This document shows, piece by piece, positions 1 through 7,507 of a stretch of DNA of 64,000 nucleotides. Each line of letters opens with the position of its first letter. Position 1 is the first letter of the stretch. The stretch spans positions 92,549-156,548 of the forward strand of contig NZ_LN901321.1 of the NCBI RefSeq assembly GCF_001465875.1, read 5' to 3'. The translations under genes were made by a program, and so were the position numbers. This DNA comes from Legionella saoudiensis (GTDB lineage: Bacteria > Pseudomonadota > Gammaproteobacteria > Legionellales > Legionellaceae). The notes beneath the pieces were generated by a model. It was not told the DNA's origin. It saw nothing but the letters and a program-made list of their open reading frames with translations, and did no database searches.

Positions 1-190
1 AAATTGCTGCGGCAACAATATAGGAGGTAAGTACCCAGGAAATCTGTTCTTGAGTAGCTCCCATTCCTCCTTGCATGTGAGGCAAAGCCACATTGGCAAT
101 GGTGGTGTCTAGTGATTGCATTACGGTAGCAAGCATTATTGATAACGTAATGAATAATCTATTTGTTGAGCTCGGATTATTTTCTAGCAT
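1..190 (-). CDS. EmrB-type MFS drug efflux transporter, N-terminal part only
   Basis: The window edge cuts this gene; only the first 63 codons are visible, read from an ATG at 190 down to base 1. The translation starts MLENN, enters a hydrophobic segment and carries LDTTIANVALP, the first-helix motif of the DHA2 (14-helix, EmrB/QacA) drug:proton antiporters. It lies 5 bp downstream of the stop of the HlyD/EmrA gene on the same strand, the usual emrA-emrB order. By family, EmrB sits in the inner membrane and passes substrate to the periplasmic EmrA adaptor. The substrate cannot be inferred. Confidence is high for the family and limited for the rest of the protein. Confidence 0.85.
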   Translation of the reverse strand, partial: MLENNPSSTNRLFITLSIMLATVMQSLDTTIANVALPHMQGGMGATQEQISWVLTSYIVAAAI

Positions 191-195
191 GATTA

Positions 196-1266
196 TTATT
201 TAAGTGCATAACGTTTATGCTCTGTATCAATCTCCACCCATGAGCTTAAGCCCGAGCGTAGTTGCGGGCTGTTTGGACTGTGATTTAATTGAATCCGCAC
301 TGCAACTCGTTGTGCGATTTTAACCCAGTTTCCTGTGGCATTTTGGGCAGGAATGATGGAAAATTCAGAACCAGTTGCAGGGCTAATGCTTTGAACTACA
401 CCAGTCCATTTCTGCCCAGGGTAAATATCTACCGAAGCGGTTACCTTTTGTCCTGGTCGTACGTAAGTTAATTCTTTTTCGGTAAAGTTTGCTTCAATCC
501 ATGGATGCTCATGAGCCACCAGAGACATAGCGATTGCTCCTTGAGTGACATATTGACCTTTTTTAGGTGGGATATTTATGGTTCCAGAGACTGGAGCTTT
601 TACTTCGGTGTGTTCCAAGTCAAGTTGCGCTTGCTCCAATTCGGCTTTGGCTACCAGATAAGTCGGATGCTGCTCTACCGGGGCATTAATGCTGCCCGCA
701 AGTGATTCTGCCAGGCTTTGCAGGCTATGTTCTGTGGTGACGATTTGTTGGGCTGCAACTTCAGCGCTTTCACTCGCTTCATCCAGACTGGATTGAGACG
801 CAAAATGCTTTTCTGCCAGGTCTAACTGACGCTGTTTATTGCGTAAAGAGAAATTATATTTGGTACGCGCTAAAGCAATTTCTGCTTTCTTTTCAAGGTA
901 ATTGGCTTTGAGTGCTTTAATATCGATACTTACTTGGGCCAATTTAGACTCTGCTTTTGCTAGAGCAACTTTATAGGGGCGCTGATCGATGCGGTAAAGT
1001 AGCTGGCCTTTTTTCACTCTTTGATTTTCCTGGACAAACACTTCTTGGATGACACCGGAAACTTGAGGGCTAAGAGGAATTAAATCGGCTTTGACATAGG
1101 CATTGTCGGTAGAAACATAGCGTCCACCGAAAAGATATAATGTTATTCCAAAAACAAGTACAACGGCTGGCACCACGACTAATAGAATAAAGCGCTTCGA
1201 CCTGAGTGCTGCCTGGGTTTCTCTAGGAGTAGCGGATTCTTTTTGTTCGTTATGCATTTTCATCAT
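196..1266 (-). CDS. EmrA/HlyD-family membrane fusion protein
   Basis: Periplasmic adaptor of a tripartite efflux pump. The 356-residue product has a cytoplasmic start, one transmembrane helix at about residues 27-47, a first half-motif with YVSTDNAYVKAD and a biotinyl-lipoyl-like segment (VSGVIQEVFV, VKKGQLLYRID), a long helical hairpin, then the second lipoyl half (APVSGTINIPP) and a beta-barrel domain. It is followed 5 bp later by the EmrB gene, so the two form an operon. I chose the ATG at 1266; ATGs at 1263 and 1257 are equally possible because no strong ribosome site precedes any of them. The frame stays open to a TTG at 1320, but that start would overlap the divergent hydrolase start at 1315. 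Confidence 0.88.
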   Translation of the reverse strand: MMKMHNEQKESATPRETQAALRSKRFILLVVVPAVVLVFGITLYLFGGRYVSTDNAYVKADLIPLSPQVSGVIQEVFVQENQRVKKGQLLYRIDQRPYKVALAKAESKLAQVSIDIKALKANYLEKKAEIALARTKYNFSLRNKQRQLDLAEKHFASQSSLDEASESAEVAAQQIVTTEHSLQSLAESLAGSINAPVEQHPTYLVAKAELEQAQLDLEHTEVKAPVSGTINIPPKKGQYVTQGAIAMSLVAHEHPWIEANFTEKELTYVRPGQKVTASVDIYPGQKWTGVVQSISPATGSEFSIIPAQNATGNWVKIAQRVAVRIQLNHSPNSPQLRSGLSSWVEIDTEHKRYALK

Positions 1267-1314
1267 CTTTGATTCTGAGTTATCATTTATGCTCGTTATA
1301 ATAACAGGTTTTTT

Positions 1315-1977
1315 ATGCAAATCACTGAAAAATTAGCTACCCCCGGCGAGCATGCTTTAAATTTACAAGGGGTGGTTGGTCAATTGGAAGCTGTTTTGAC
1401 CGTTCCGCAGCAATGCGTTTCCAACTACATTGCTTTTTTGGGACATCCTCATTCCTTGCAGGGCGGCACAATGACCAATAAAGTAGTGACTACTTTAGCG
1501 CGCACATTCAAAGACTTAGGTATACCCTCATTGCGATTCAATTTTCGTGGGGTAGGTCAATCTGAAGGTGTTTATGACGCGGGAATTGGTGAAAGTGAGG
1601 ATATGCTTGCTTTAGTTCAAGCTTGGCAAAAGGAGCAGCCTGAGGCCCAGTTTATTTTTGCTGGTTTTTCTTTTGGCTCTTATGTGACTTATCGCGTCGC
1701 AGCCCAGTGCGAGCACCAACTGCTGATTAGTGTAGCACCGGCGGTACATCATTATGATTATAAGGAATTTAATCCAGCACCTTATCCTTGGTTAATTATA
1801 CAAGGGGAAGAGGATGAGGTGGTGCCACCTGATATGGTCTTTGATTTTGCGGCTCAATCTCAACCAGAAATACCAGTGATTCGTTTTGCTGAGACAACGC
1901 ATTTTTTTCATGGAAAGTTAATCGAGCTTAAGAATAAACTGGCAGAGTATCTTAGCACACAGGTAAAGCTCATATGA
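1315..1977 (+). CDS. alpha/beta hydrolase (COG2945-like)
   Basis: Serine hydrolase of the alpha/beta fold, 220 residues, near the usual length for this short subgroup. The opening beta strand leads to GHPHSLQGGTM, the substrate-side loop typical of the group, then RFNFRGVGQSEG. The nucleophile elbow is GFSFG with Ser119. The acid is probably Asp167 in GEEDEVVPP and the base His196 in ETTHFFHG. No signal peptide is seen, so it should be cytoplasmic. The physiological substrate is unknown. AGG at about 1306-1308 provides a ribosome site 7 nt before the ATG. The stop codon overlaps the ZapE start (ATGA), so the two are translationally coupled. Confidence 0.85.
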   Translation: MQITEKLATPGEHALNLQGVVGQLEAVLTVPQQCVSNYIAFLGHPHSLQGGTMTNKVVTTLARTFKDLGIPSLRFNFRGVGQSEGVYDAGIGESEDMLALVQAWQKEQPEAQFIFAGFSFGSYVTYRVAAQCEHQLLISVAPAVHHYDYKEFNPAPYPWLIIQGEEDEVVPPDMVFDFAAQSQPEIPVIRFAETTHFFHGKLIELKNKLAEYLSTQVKLI

Positions 1978-3056
1978 CCTTAACGGCCTATTATGATGCT
2001 GCGATTGAGCGCGGTGAGATTAATGATGATCCCTTACAGCGAGATATTTTGGCTCATATGGAGCGACTGGCAAATGATTTAGAAAAGGCAAACACATCTT
2101 GGTTTTCCTGGATACGTAAGCCTCATATCCAGGGTTTGTATATCTATGGGCCTGTAGGTGCAGGTAAAACCTATTTGGTTGATCTTTTTTATGACCACAT
2201 CGCGGAAAGCCAAAAAGCACGTTTCCATTTTCATCATTTTATGCAGCAAGTTGATGCTCAGCTACGGCGCTTACAGGGACAAAAAGATCCTCTACAGCAT
2301 GTTGCAAAGAAATTATCAAAATCCATTCGCGTGCTATGCTTTGATGAATTTTTGGTGCATGACGTAGCCTATGCGATGATTTTAGCGGAGCTATTACAGG
2401 CTTTAATCGCACATGGTGTCATCTTAGTCATCTCATCAAATACCAAGCCTGACGATCTGTATAAAAATGGAGTGCACCGTAAGCGGTTTTTGCCTGCGAT
2501 TACCGCGATTAATAAAAATTGTCAGGTTTTAAATCTCAACGAGCTAAGAGATTATCGGGTAGGGCGTGAACCATTAGTTGATGCTTATTTGTTCCCTTTA
2601 AGTCCACAAACTCAGGAGAAGATGAAACAGCAATTCCTAAGTTTAGCGACTCCCACTCAAGGACCAGGGGAGATTTTAATCCAAAATCGTGATATTCCTT
2701 ATCTGGAGCGAGGTGATAAGTCCATTTGGTTTGACTTTAATGTGGTATGCAATTTACCGCGTAGCCAATTAGATTATTTAGAACTTGCAGACAAGTTTGA
2801 TTCTATTTTTATCAGTGGAGTACCGGAATTAACAGAAAATCATACCTTACAGACAATTATGTTTATTCACTTTATTGATGTAATGTATGACCGCGGAGTC
2901 AATATTATTATTAGCGCTGCAGTCCCTATTGAGCAGTTATATCTAAAGGGTGAGTTGTTGGAAATGTTTAAGCGCACCCGCAGCCGGCTGATGGAAATGC
3001 AATCGGTTGATTATTTAAGCCGTCATCCTAAGCGTGAAGTGCAAGAGATGGGGTAA
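1974..3056 (+). CDS. zapE: cell division protein ZapE (AFG1-like ATPase)
   Basis: AFG1/ZapE family P-loop ATPase of 360 residues. In Escherichia coli ZapE associates with FtsZ and the Z-ring under stress or oxygen limitation. Walker A is GPVGAGKT (59-66), Walker B is RVLCFDEF (119-126), and the family block FHHFMQQVD follows Walker A. The sensor region ISSNTKPDDLYKNG and the C-terminal RTRSRLMEMQ block also fit AFG1 proteins. It overlaps the upstream hydrolase by 4 bp and is followed by an intergenic repeat element. No membrane segments are visible, so it is cytosolic. Confidence 0.92.
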   Translation: MTLTAYYDAAIERGEINDDPLQRDILAHMERLANDLEKANTSWFSWIRKPHIQGLYIYGPVGAGKTYLVDLFYDHIAESQKARFHFHHFMQQVDAQLRRLQGQKDPLQHVAKKLSKSIRVLCFDEFLVHDVAYAMILAELLQALIAHGVILVISSNTKPDDLYKNGVHRKRFLPAITAINKNCQVLNLNELRDYRVGREPLVDAYLFPLSPQTQEKMKQQFLSLATPTQGPGEILIQNRDIPYLERGDKSIWFDFNVVCNLPRSQLDYLELADKFDSIFISGVPELTENHTLQTIMFIHFIDVMYDRGVNIIISAAVPIEQLYLKGELLEMFKRTRSRLMEMQSVDYLSRHPKREVQEMG

Positions 3057-3099
3057 GTTGGGGGCGAGGCCAAACGTAATGTAATTAATTAAAAAAACT

Positions 3100-3185
3100 G
3101 TCCTCATCGCGAACAAAGTAAAACAACCCAGTACTGAGTCTTAACAAAGCATCGTTTTGGGTTGCCTCCCAAAGCTTGCCATGAC
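3100..3185. repeat. intergenic inverted-end repeat element, copy 1
   Basis: The stretch has a diverged palindromic arrangement: an outer GTCCTCATCGCG against TTGCCATGAC, and an inner ACAACCCAGT against TTGGGTTGCC around a conserved core ACTGAGTCTTAAC. It matches the better-preserved copy at 26934-27017 over its whole length, with most differences in the arms. It lies between zapE and the fkbM-like gene. Elements of this shape are usually non-coding, imperfect hairpins dispersed between genes; its mobility is inferred, not shown. Confidence 0.7.
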
Positions 3186-3209
3186 GAAATGTACATACCT
3201 CGTGACTGC

Positions 3210-4058
3210 TTATAAGCCAATTACGTTCTGTCTGGCATAAACCATGTGATGGTTAAATCCCAGCCTTTCCATAACTGGGCTTCGGTATATTTTTATCTCA
3301 TATCCTTTTTCTTCGAGAAAGGCGGCCAGATGTTCAACACGATGTTTAATATCATGAACCTCGATGGCCAACTGTTTTATCATGGAAAACTGAGGTGGGG
3401 AAATACTTTTAATGACTTCAAATTCAGCCCCCTCAACATCTACTTTTAAAAAATCGATGCGGTCAATATTATTTTTTTCAATAAAACGTCCTAGAGATTC
3501 AAGTTTGCATTTGACTTTATGCGCTGCTGTTCTCTTCTGATAATTCTTTTTAATAAGATAATTGCGCATAAAAGGCAGGTATTTTAATAAATAATATAAC
3601 TTTCGATCTCGCCGGCTCGAAAGCTTCAGCAAGGTATCATAATTCAATTGGGGTTGAAAATTTGAAATAATTTTATCTTCCGGTCGATAAGTTGCGGTGG
3701 CTGTTGCTGCGCCAAAAAGGGTAAATTCAACCATACATTCTTCGGCAACATTACCAATTCCCATATTATAAACCTGCACTTTATCTCCAAAAGGGGCTAA
3801 ATTATTGCGCAAGCATTCAAATGTGGTGGGGATGGGCTCGAAGCTGTAGATTTTTGCTTGTTCATCACATTGATATAAAGCATATAAAGAAAAAATACCT
3901 ATATTGGCCCCTATATCAAAGATTACTGAATTGGGTTCTAAAGTGAGAAAATCTCGTAAATAAGCATCTAGCCCGTATATCTCTTTAATTAGGATAGAAA
4001 CTTCAAGTTCATTTACATAGTATAACTCTCCAATCGCGAATTCTTTTTTGTTGATCAT
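3210..4058 (-). CDS. FkbM-family SAM-dependent methyltransferase
   Basis: O-methyltransferase of the FkbM family, 282 residues. The SAM-binding motif I is VIFDIGANIGIF (45-56), followed by YSFEPIP (71-77), a family hallmark, and FLKVDVEGAE (203-212) towards the C-terminus. FkbM proteins methylate hydroxyls of polyketides, sugars or peptides; the substrate here is not known. It is the last gene of a three-gene minus-strand operon, 5 bp after the dioxygenase gene, so it probably acts on the product of the same pathway. The start at 4058 follows AAGAAAA on its strand, a weak ribosome site. No targeting signal is visible. Confidence 0.88.
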   Translation of the reverse strand: MINKKEFAIGELYYVNELEVSILIKEIYGLDAYLRDFLTLEPNSVIFDIGANIGIFSLYALYQCDEQAKIYSFEPIPTTFECLRNNLAPFGDKVQVYNMGIGNVAEECMVEFTLFGAATATATYRPEDKIISNFQPQLNYDTLLKLSSRRDRKLYYLLKYLPFMRNYLIKKNYQKRTAAHKVKCKLESLGRFIEKNNIDRIDFLKVDVEGAEFEVIKSISPPQFSMIKQLAIEVHDIKHRVEHLAAFLEEKGYEIKIYRSPVMERLGFNHHMVYARQNVIGL

Positions 4059-4063
4059 TTTTC

Positions 4064-5137
4064 TTACTCTAAATTAGGGTCGACTACATTGGATACATCG
4101 GTCGGTCTTTGGGACATGCCAACTAAAATTAAGCGCTTACCTGTATGGGCTGTTTTTCCATGCAAGCAAGAGTAGTTATCTACAACCATTACATCACCTT
4201 TTTGCCATGGAGTCATTACTTGTTGCTCAAGCATCAATTGCTCAATGGTTGCGATTTCATGTTTTGCAAAATGCTCCCCATTGCCAAAACGAGCGATTAA
4301 TGGGGATAAGCTAGGTAGCTGCATAATATAACGAGCAATAGGATTTTTTACCTTCAAAGCAACAAAATTGGTGTTGGTACTATAATAACGATTAAGATTG
4401 TGGCACTGGTTAAACCAAACTACTTTACCGGATATGGGATGGTGGCGATAAGGAGGCATTGTTTTTTTAGTGATTAAGCCATTTCCTATAGTCCACTCAT
4501 GTTGATAAATTGTATCGGCGAGTATCTCATCAACGACGCTTTTTTCTTGAGTCTCAAATAGCTCCATCCATGTTCGGCAATTAATTCCTCCGCCTATTTT
4601 GCGGATTAATTTAAGTTTTATTCCTTCGCCATAAAAATAGCGACAATACATCACACCATGAAGTTCCAGTTTATTCTTTAGGGGGGCAGGAAGAGAAAAC
4701 CATAATTTATTACCATCAATTAGGGGGGTACATCCTCCCGTCTCAGACGGTTGGGCGCAATTAAAATAGATATGGCTTGGTGTATCATAGTCATATGCCT
4801 TTTCATTATGCATAGGAATTGCTTTTTGCGTGTAATTAATGGAGGTATAAACTCCTTTTTGAATTTTTGTGCGGGGAACGGTGCAGAAATCATAATCAAA
4901 AACTGTACCTAAAGCACAAGCATTAATTACATTCAAAAATGCATCAGGAGAGTTGACTTGAAAATCACGAAATAATATGGCGCCATGTTTCAATAACTGC
5001 TCTTGAAATAATGTATTTTCTTCATTAAGAAATTGCACCAGGTGCTCTGCCGTTAATGGTTGTTGGTTTTGTGGTCGTATAATTAAGGGCAGTTTTTCTT
5101 GGTTAACAAAGCTGAAAGAAACTTGAACTTTTCCCAT
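4064..5137 (-). CDS. TauD/TfdA-family iron/2-oxoglutarate dioxygenase (SyrP-like)
   Basis: Non-haem iron, 2-oxoglutarate-dependent oxygenase of 357 residues. The facial triad is readable as His110-x-Glu112 in IPMHNEK and the distal His326 in VDNYSCLHGKTAH, with Arg335 placed to bind 2-oxoglutarate. Glu in place of the commoner Asp is also seen in clavaminate-synthase and SyrP-like members, which hydroxylate amino-acid side chains. The block NCAQPSETGGCTPLIDG is typical of the family. It sits between two methyltransferase genes (42 bp and 5 bp spacings), pointing to a tailoring role in a small-molecule pathway. Substrate unknown. Confidence 0.85.
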   Translation of the reverse strand: MGKVQVSFSFVNQEKLPLIIRPQNQQPLTAEHLVQFLNEENTLFQEQLLKHGAILFRDFQVNSPDAFLNVINACALGTVFDYDFCTVPRTKIQKGVYTSINYTQKAIPMHNEKAYDYDTPSHIYFNCAQPSETGGCTPLIDGNKLWFSLPAPLKNKLELHGVMYCRYFYGEGIKLKLIRKIGGGINCRTWMELFETQEKSVVDEILADTIYQHEWTIGNGLITKKTMPPYRHHPISGKVVWFNQCHNLNRYYSTNTNFVALKVKNPIARYIMQLPSLSPLIARFGNGEHFAKHEIATIEQLMLEQQVMTPWQKGDVMVVDNYSCLHGKTAHTGKRLILVGMSQRPTDVSNVVDPNLE

Positions 5138-5179
5138 AAAATTCCCTTACTTGATAAGCGATTACGATAAAATTTATCT

Positions 5180-5923
5180 CTATGGTTTTTGAGCAATAAC
5201 AATGACTCCTTCTCGGCCGTCAAACGTAACTTTTTTGGACAAATCTTTACGTGGATATAATTTAGCTTCTTTTATTACAAATCCCACCCGCTTTAATTCA
5301 CGGCTTAAGACTTTGTCATCTATAAAGTGTAATGTATTTGCAGCCGCATAACGGGCAAGCTTGCCACTAATGAGTTGCTTTATGTCAGTAAAATAACCAG
5401 GCCATTGTTGATGTTCCCGAACACGTTGTTCATAGAGAGGAATAAGATCTTTATAGACAGCACGATAGGGCGAGGAAGATAAAATAAATAACAGGGCTCC
5501 AGGTTTAAGCCATTGATAGAGCTTCATAAATCCTATTAATAAATTATCGAGAGCCAAATAGCCGAGCATATGAGAAATATAACAGCCAGCAATACTTTCA
5601 TTAGGCAAATTAATCGCGTTGGGAAACTCTCCGGGCAAGAGGGTTAACCGTGAGCGACACTCATTAGGGGTATTTTTATATAAGATATCGAGATGCCGTG
5701 GCTCCAGATCATTAGCAATGAGGGTCGCTCCAGCTTTTAACGCTTCAATGGCGACAAAACCGTAAGCTGCTCCCAGTTCTAAAACGGGGGCCTTTTGTTG
5801 CGCTGCATATTGGATAAATTGTTTTCCATATTCATCAATGTAAGATGAACAAGGTCCTTTCTTATTTAAGGTTTTGACAAGATAACTGTTAGGATAACGA
5901 TAGGGGGTTAAATCATCAGGCAT
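5180..5923 (-). CDS. class I SAM-dependent methyltransferase
   Basis: A 247-residue Rossmann-fold methyltransferase. Motif I is VLELGAAYG (47-55) and the acidic post-I residue lies in ANDLEP (70-75). The segment LPNESIAGCYISHMLGYL corresponds to the motif IV/V region. The N-terminus DDLTPYRYPNSYL precedes the fold. It is the first gene of the minus-strand operon with the dioxygenase and FkbM genes, and its start faces the ATP-grasp gene across 112 bp, so both sides probably share a regulatory region. I cannot name a substrate, and an N- or O-methyltransferase is equally possible. Confidence 0.8.
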   Translation of the reverse strand: MPDDLTPYRYPNSYLVKTLNKKGPCSSYIDEYGKQFIQYAAQQKAPVLELGAAYGFVAIEALKAGATLIANDLEPRHLDILYKNTPNECRSRLTLLPGEFPNAINLPNESIAGCYISHMLGYLALDNLLIGFMKLYQWLKPGALLFILSSSPYRAVYKDLIPLYEQRVREHQQWPGYFTDIKQLISGKLARYAAANTLHFIDDKVLSRELKRVGFVIKEAKLYPRKDLSKKVTFDGREGVIVIAQKP

Positions 5924-5994
5924 GAAAGAACCTATTGATATGTATGATTTAAATAGTGAGTTAAAAAAATCTTATTGTCAAATGAACTCAGTTT

Positions 5995-6009
5995 AGATAA
6001 TAATCATTT
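5995..6009. promoter_or_regulatory. candidate Fur box between divergent accessory genes
   Basis: AGATAATAATCATTT matches the 7-1-7 Fur consensus TGATAATnATTATCA at 10 of 14 specified positions, including the whole GATAAT half. It sits in the 112-bp gap between the divergent methyltransferase and ATP-grasp genes, about 27 bp before the TTG start at 6036. The match is weaker than the Fur box in front of feoA and the region is AT-rich, so chance is a real alternative. Confidence 0.4.
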
Positions 6010-6035
6010 GCATATATTTTACATAAGGAAATCTG

Positions 6036-7139
6036 TTGTTTTCCCTGAATAAAAATACGGAATGCTATTACAAACATGCTTTGGAAATGCATTTTCCGGT
6101 TATTTATAATTCTGAATTTGGTACCTTAGAACTTTCTTTAGGTACAAAACAGTACTTTTTTTTCCGTGCGGTTACCCCATTAAATAGCTATACCAACGCA
6201 ATGGTTTCCAAAAATAAATATGCCACTAATTGTATTTTGGAAAAAGCGGGTTTACCGGTGCCTCATACAACCGCTCTTGACCGGGATCAATTCCAAGAGG
6301 GGGCGCTTGAGGAGGTCATTTCTGAGCTGTCATTTCCTTTGGTTGTAAAACCTGTTACAGGAGGGCTTGGAGAAGATGTACTCTGCAATATACAAAATAT
6401 GGAGCAACTGGAAGAGCATTTGCGCGAACAATATGTAAAGTATGAATCCTTATTGATTCAGGAGTATCTTGGCAATTTACAATCTTATCGCGTATTGGTA
6501 TTAAAAAATAAGGTGATTGGGGTTGTTTTACGTCACCCAGCTCATTTAATAGGTGATGGCAAACATAATTTGCAGGAGCTTGTAGAAATAGCCAATAACC
6601 AACGCCAAAAAATAAATGATACGCTAGGGCCGATTTCTATTGATACAGAATTTAACATTCGCTTAAAAGAGTTAAATATTGATTTGAATTATGTTCCTAA
6701 AAAAGGAGAATGGGTTACCGTAGGTTATACCTCTAATGCGACTCGCGGTGGAACTTATATTTCCTTAGGGAAACAAATTTGCAAAGAAAATAAGAAACTT
6801 TTTGTACGTGCGGCCAAAGCATTAGGCCTGACTTTAGTCGGCTTTGATGTGCAGTGTGCTGATATTAATGTGCCGATCGAACGCTCCGCCGGTGCGATTA
6901 TTGAAGCAAACCATGGCCCCAGTGTTCGCATTCATGAACAAGCTATGGATGGAATCCCCACACCAGTGTGTAAAAAAATATTACGCACACTAATTTATAG
7001 GCATCCTTTTGCTTATTTGTATAGTTTATATCGAACTACTCGTCTTGCATTTTATCTTAAAATTGTCCTTATTGTAGCGCTGGTATATGGATTTTATGAG
7101 CTGGTTTCTATGGATGAGACAAAGAACATTTTCATGTAA
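6036..7139 (+). CDS. ATP-grasp ligase, cyanophycin-synthetase-like, with C-terminal membrane helix
   Basis: ATP-grasp enzyme of 367 residues that should form an amide or peptide bond through an acyl-phosphate. The ATP-grasp core begins near KYATNCILEKAGLPVP and contains FPLVVKPVTGGLGEDV (100-115) with the nucleotide-binding lysine. GYTSNATRGGTYI and the metal-binding end ANHGPSVRIH resemble the glutathione/cyanophycin synthetase subgroup. A hydrophobic helix at about 338-357 would anchor the enzyme to the inner membrane, which is unusual. The start is TTG, supported by TAAGGAA at 6024-6030 six nt upstream; the first ATG is 17 codons inside. It diverges from the methyltransferase/dioxygenase operon and is probably part of the same pathway. 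Substrates unknown. Confidence 0.82.
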   Translation: MFSLNKNTECYYKHALEMHFPVIYNSEFGTLELSLGTKQYFFFRAVTPLNSYTNAMVSKNKYATNCILEKAGLPVPHTTALDRDQFQEGALEEVISELSFPLVVKPVTGGLGEDVLCNIQNMEQLEEHLREQYVKYESLLIQEYLGNLQSYRVLVLKNKVIGVVLRHPAHLIGDGKHNLQELVEIANNQRQKINDTLGPISIDTEFNIRLKELNIDLNYVPKKGEWVTVGYTSNATRGGTYISLGKQICKENKKLFVRAAKALGLTLVGFDVQCADINVPIERSAGAIIEANHGPSVRIHEQAMDGIPTPVCKKILRTLIYRHPFAYLYSLYRTTRLAFYLKIVLIVALVYGFYELVSMDETKNIFM

Positions 7140-7209
7140 GCGTAGAGCCATTTTCTTAACTTAATAGTAGTGCTTCCGTGGCAACCGGTTGTTGAATTAT
7201 TTTCTTAAA

Positions 7210-7224
7210 TGAGAATGATTCTCG
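7210..7224. promoter_or_regulatory. Fur box upstream of feoABC
   Basis: TGAGAATGATTCTCG is a near-perfect palindrome fitting the 7-1-7 Fur consensus, and it sits 53 bp before the feoA start. A possible -10 hexamer TAGAAT follows at 7238-7243, so bound Fur-Fe2+ would cover the -35 region and repress the operon in iron-rich cells. The target genes encode ferrous iron uptake, which makes the assignment strong. Confidence 0.85.
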
Positions 7225-7276
7225 ATATCATTTGTGTTAGAATATACCTAAGGTTTTAACATCGTTTGATTATTCC

Positions 7277-7507
7277 ATGACCAGGATAACTGAATTAACT
7301 CCAGGCGACCGTGCTCGATTAATGAGCTATGGAGCTACTGATGTGCAATACAGACGCAGACTTCTGTCTTTAGGAGTTACCTGTGGGACAGAGTTTGTTG
7401 TCATCCGCATGGCGCCGTTGGGTTGTCCCATCCAAATTGATGTGCGAGGCACTTCATTGACTTTGCGTAAAGAAGAGGCAAGCCAATTGATTTTGGAGCG
7501 TATATGA
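7277..7507 (+). CDS. feoA: ferrous iron transport protein A
   Basis: Small cytoplasmic SH3-like protein of 76 residues required for FeoB function. The sequence runs ITELTPGDRARLMSYG, then YRRRLLSLGVTCGTEFVVI, the strand-turn pattern of FeoA, and ends with the DVRGTSLTLRKEEA strands. Length is normal. Its stop overlaps the feoB start by 4 bp (ATGA), and it is the first gene of feoABC behind the Fur box at 7210-7224. No strong ribosome site precedes the ATG at 7277, but the N-terminus aligns with FeoA proteins, so the start is credible. Confidence 0.93.
   Translation: MTRITELTPGDRARLMSYGATDVQYRRRLLSLGVTCGTEFVVIRMAPLGCPIQIDVRGTSLTLRKEEASQLILERI

Noticed and set aside
1267..1320. Extension of the EmrA-like gene to the TTG at 1320
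   Set aside because: It would overlap the start codon of the divergent hydrolase; ATG codons at 1266, 1263 and 1257 give a normal short cytoplasmic leader.
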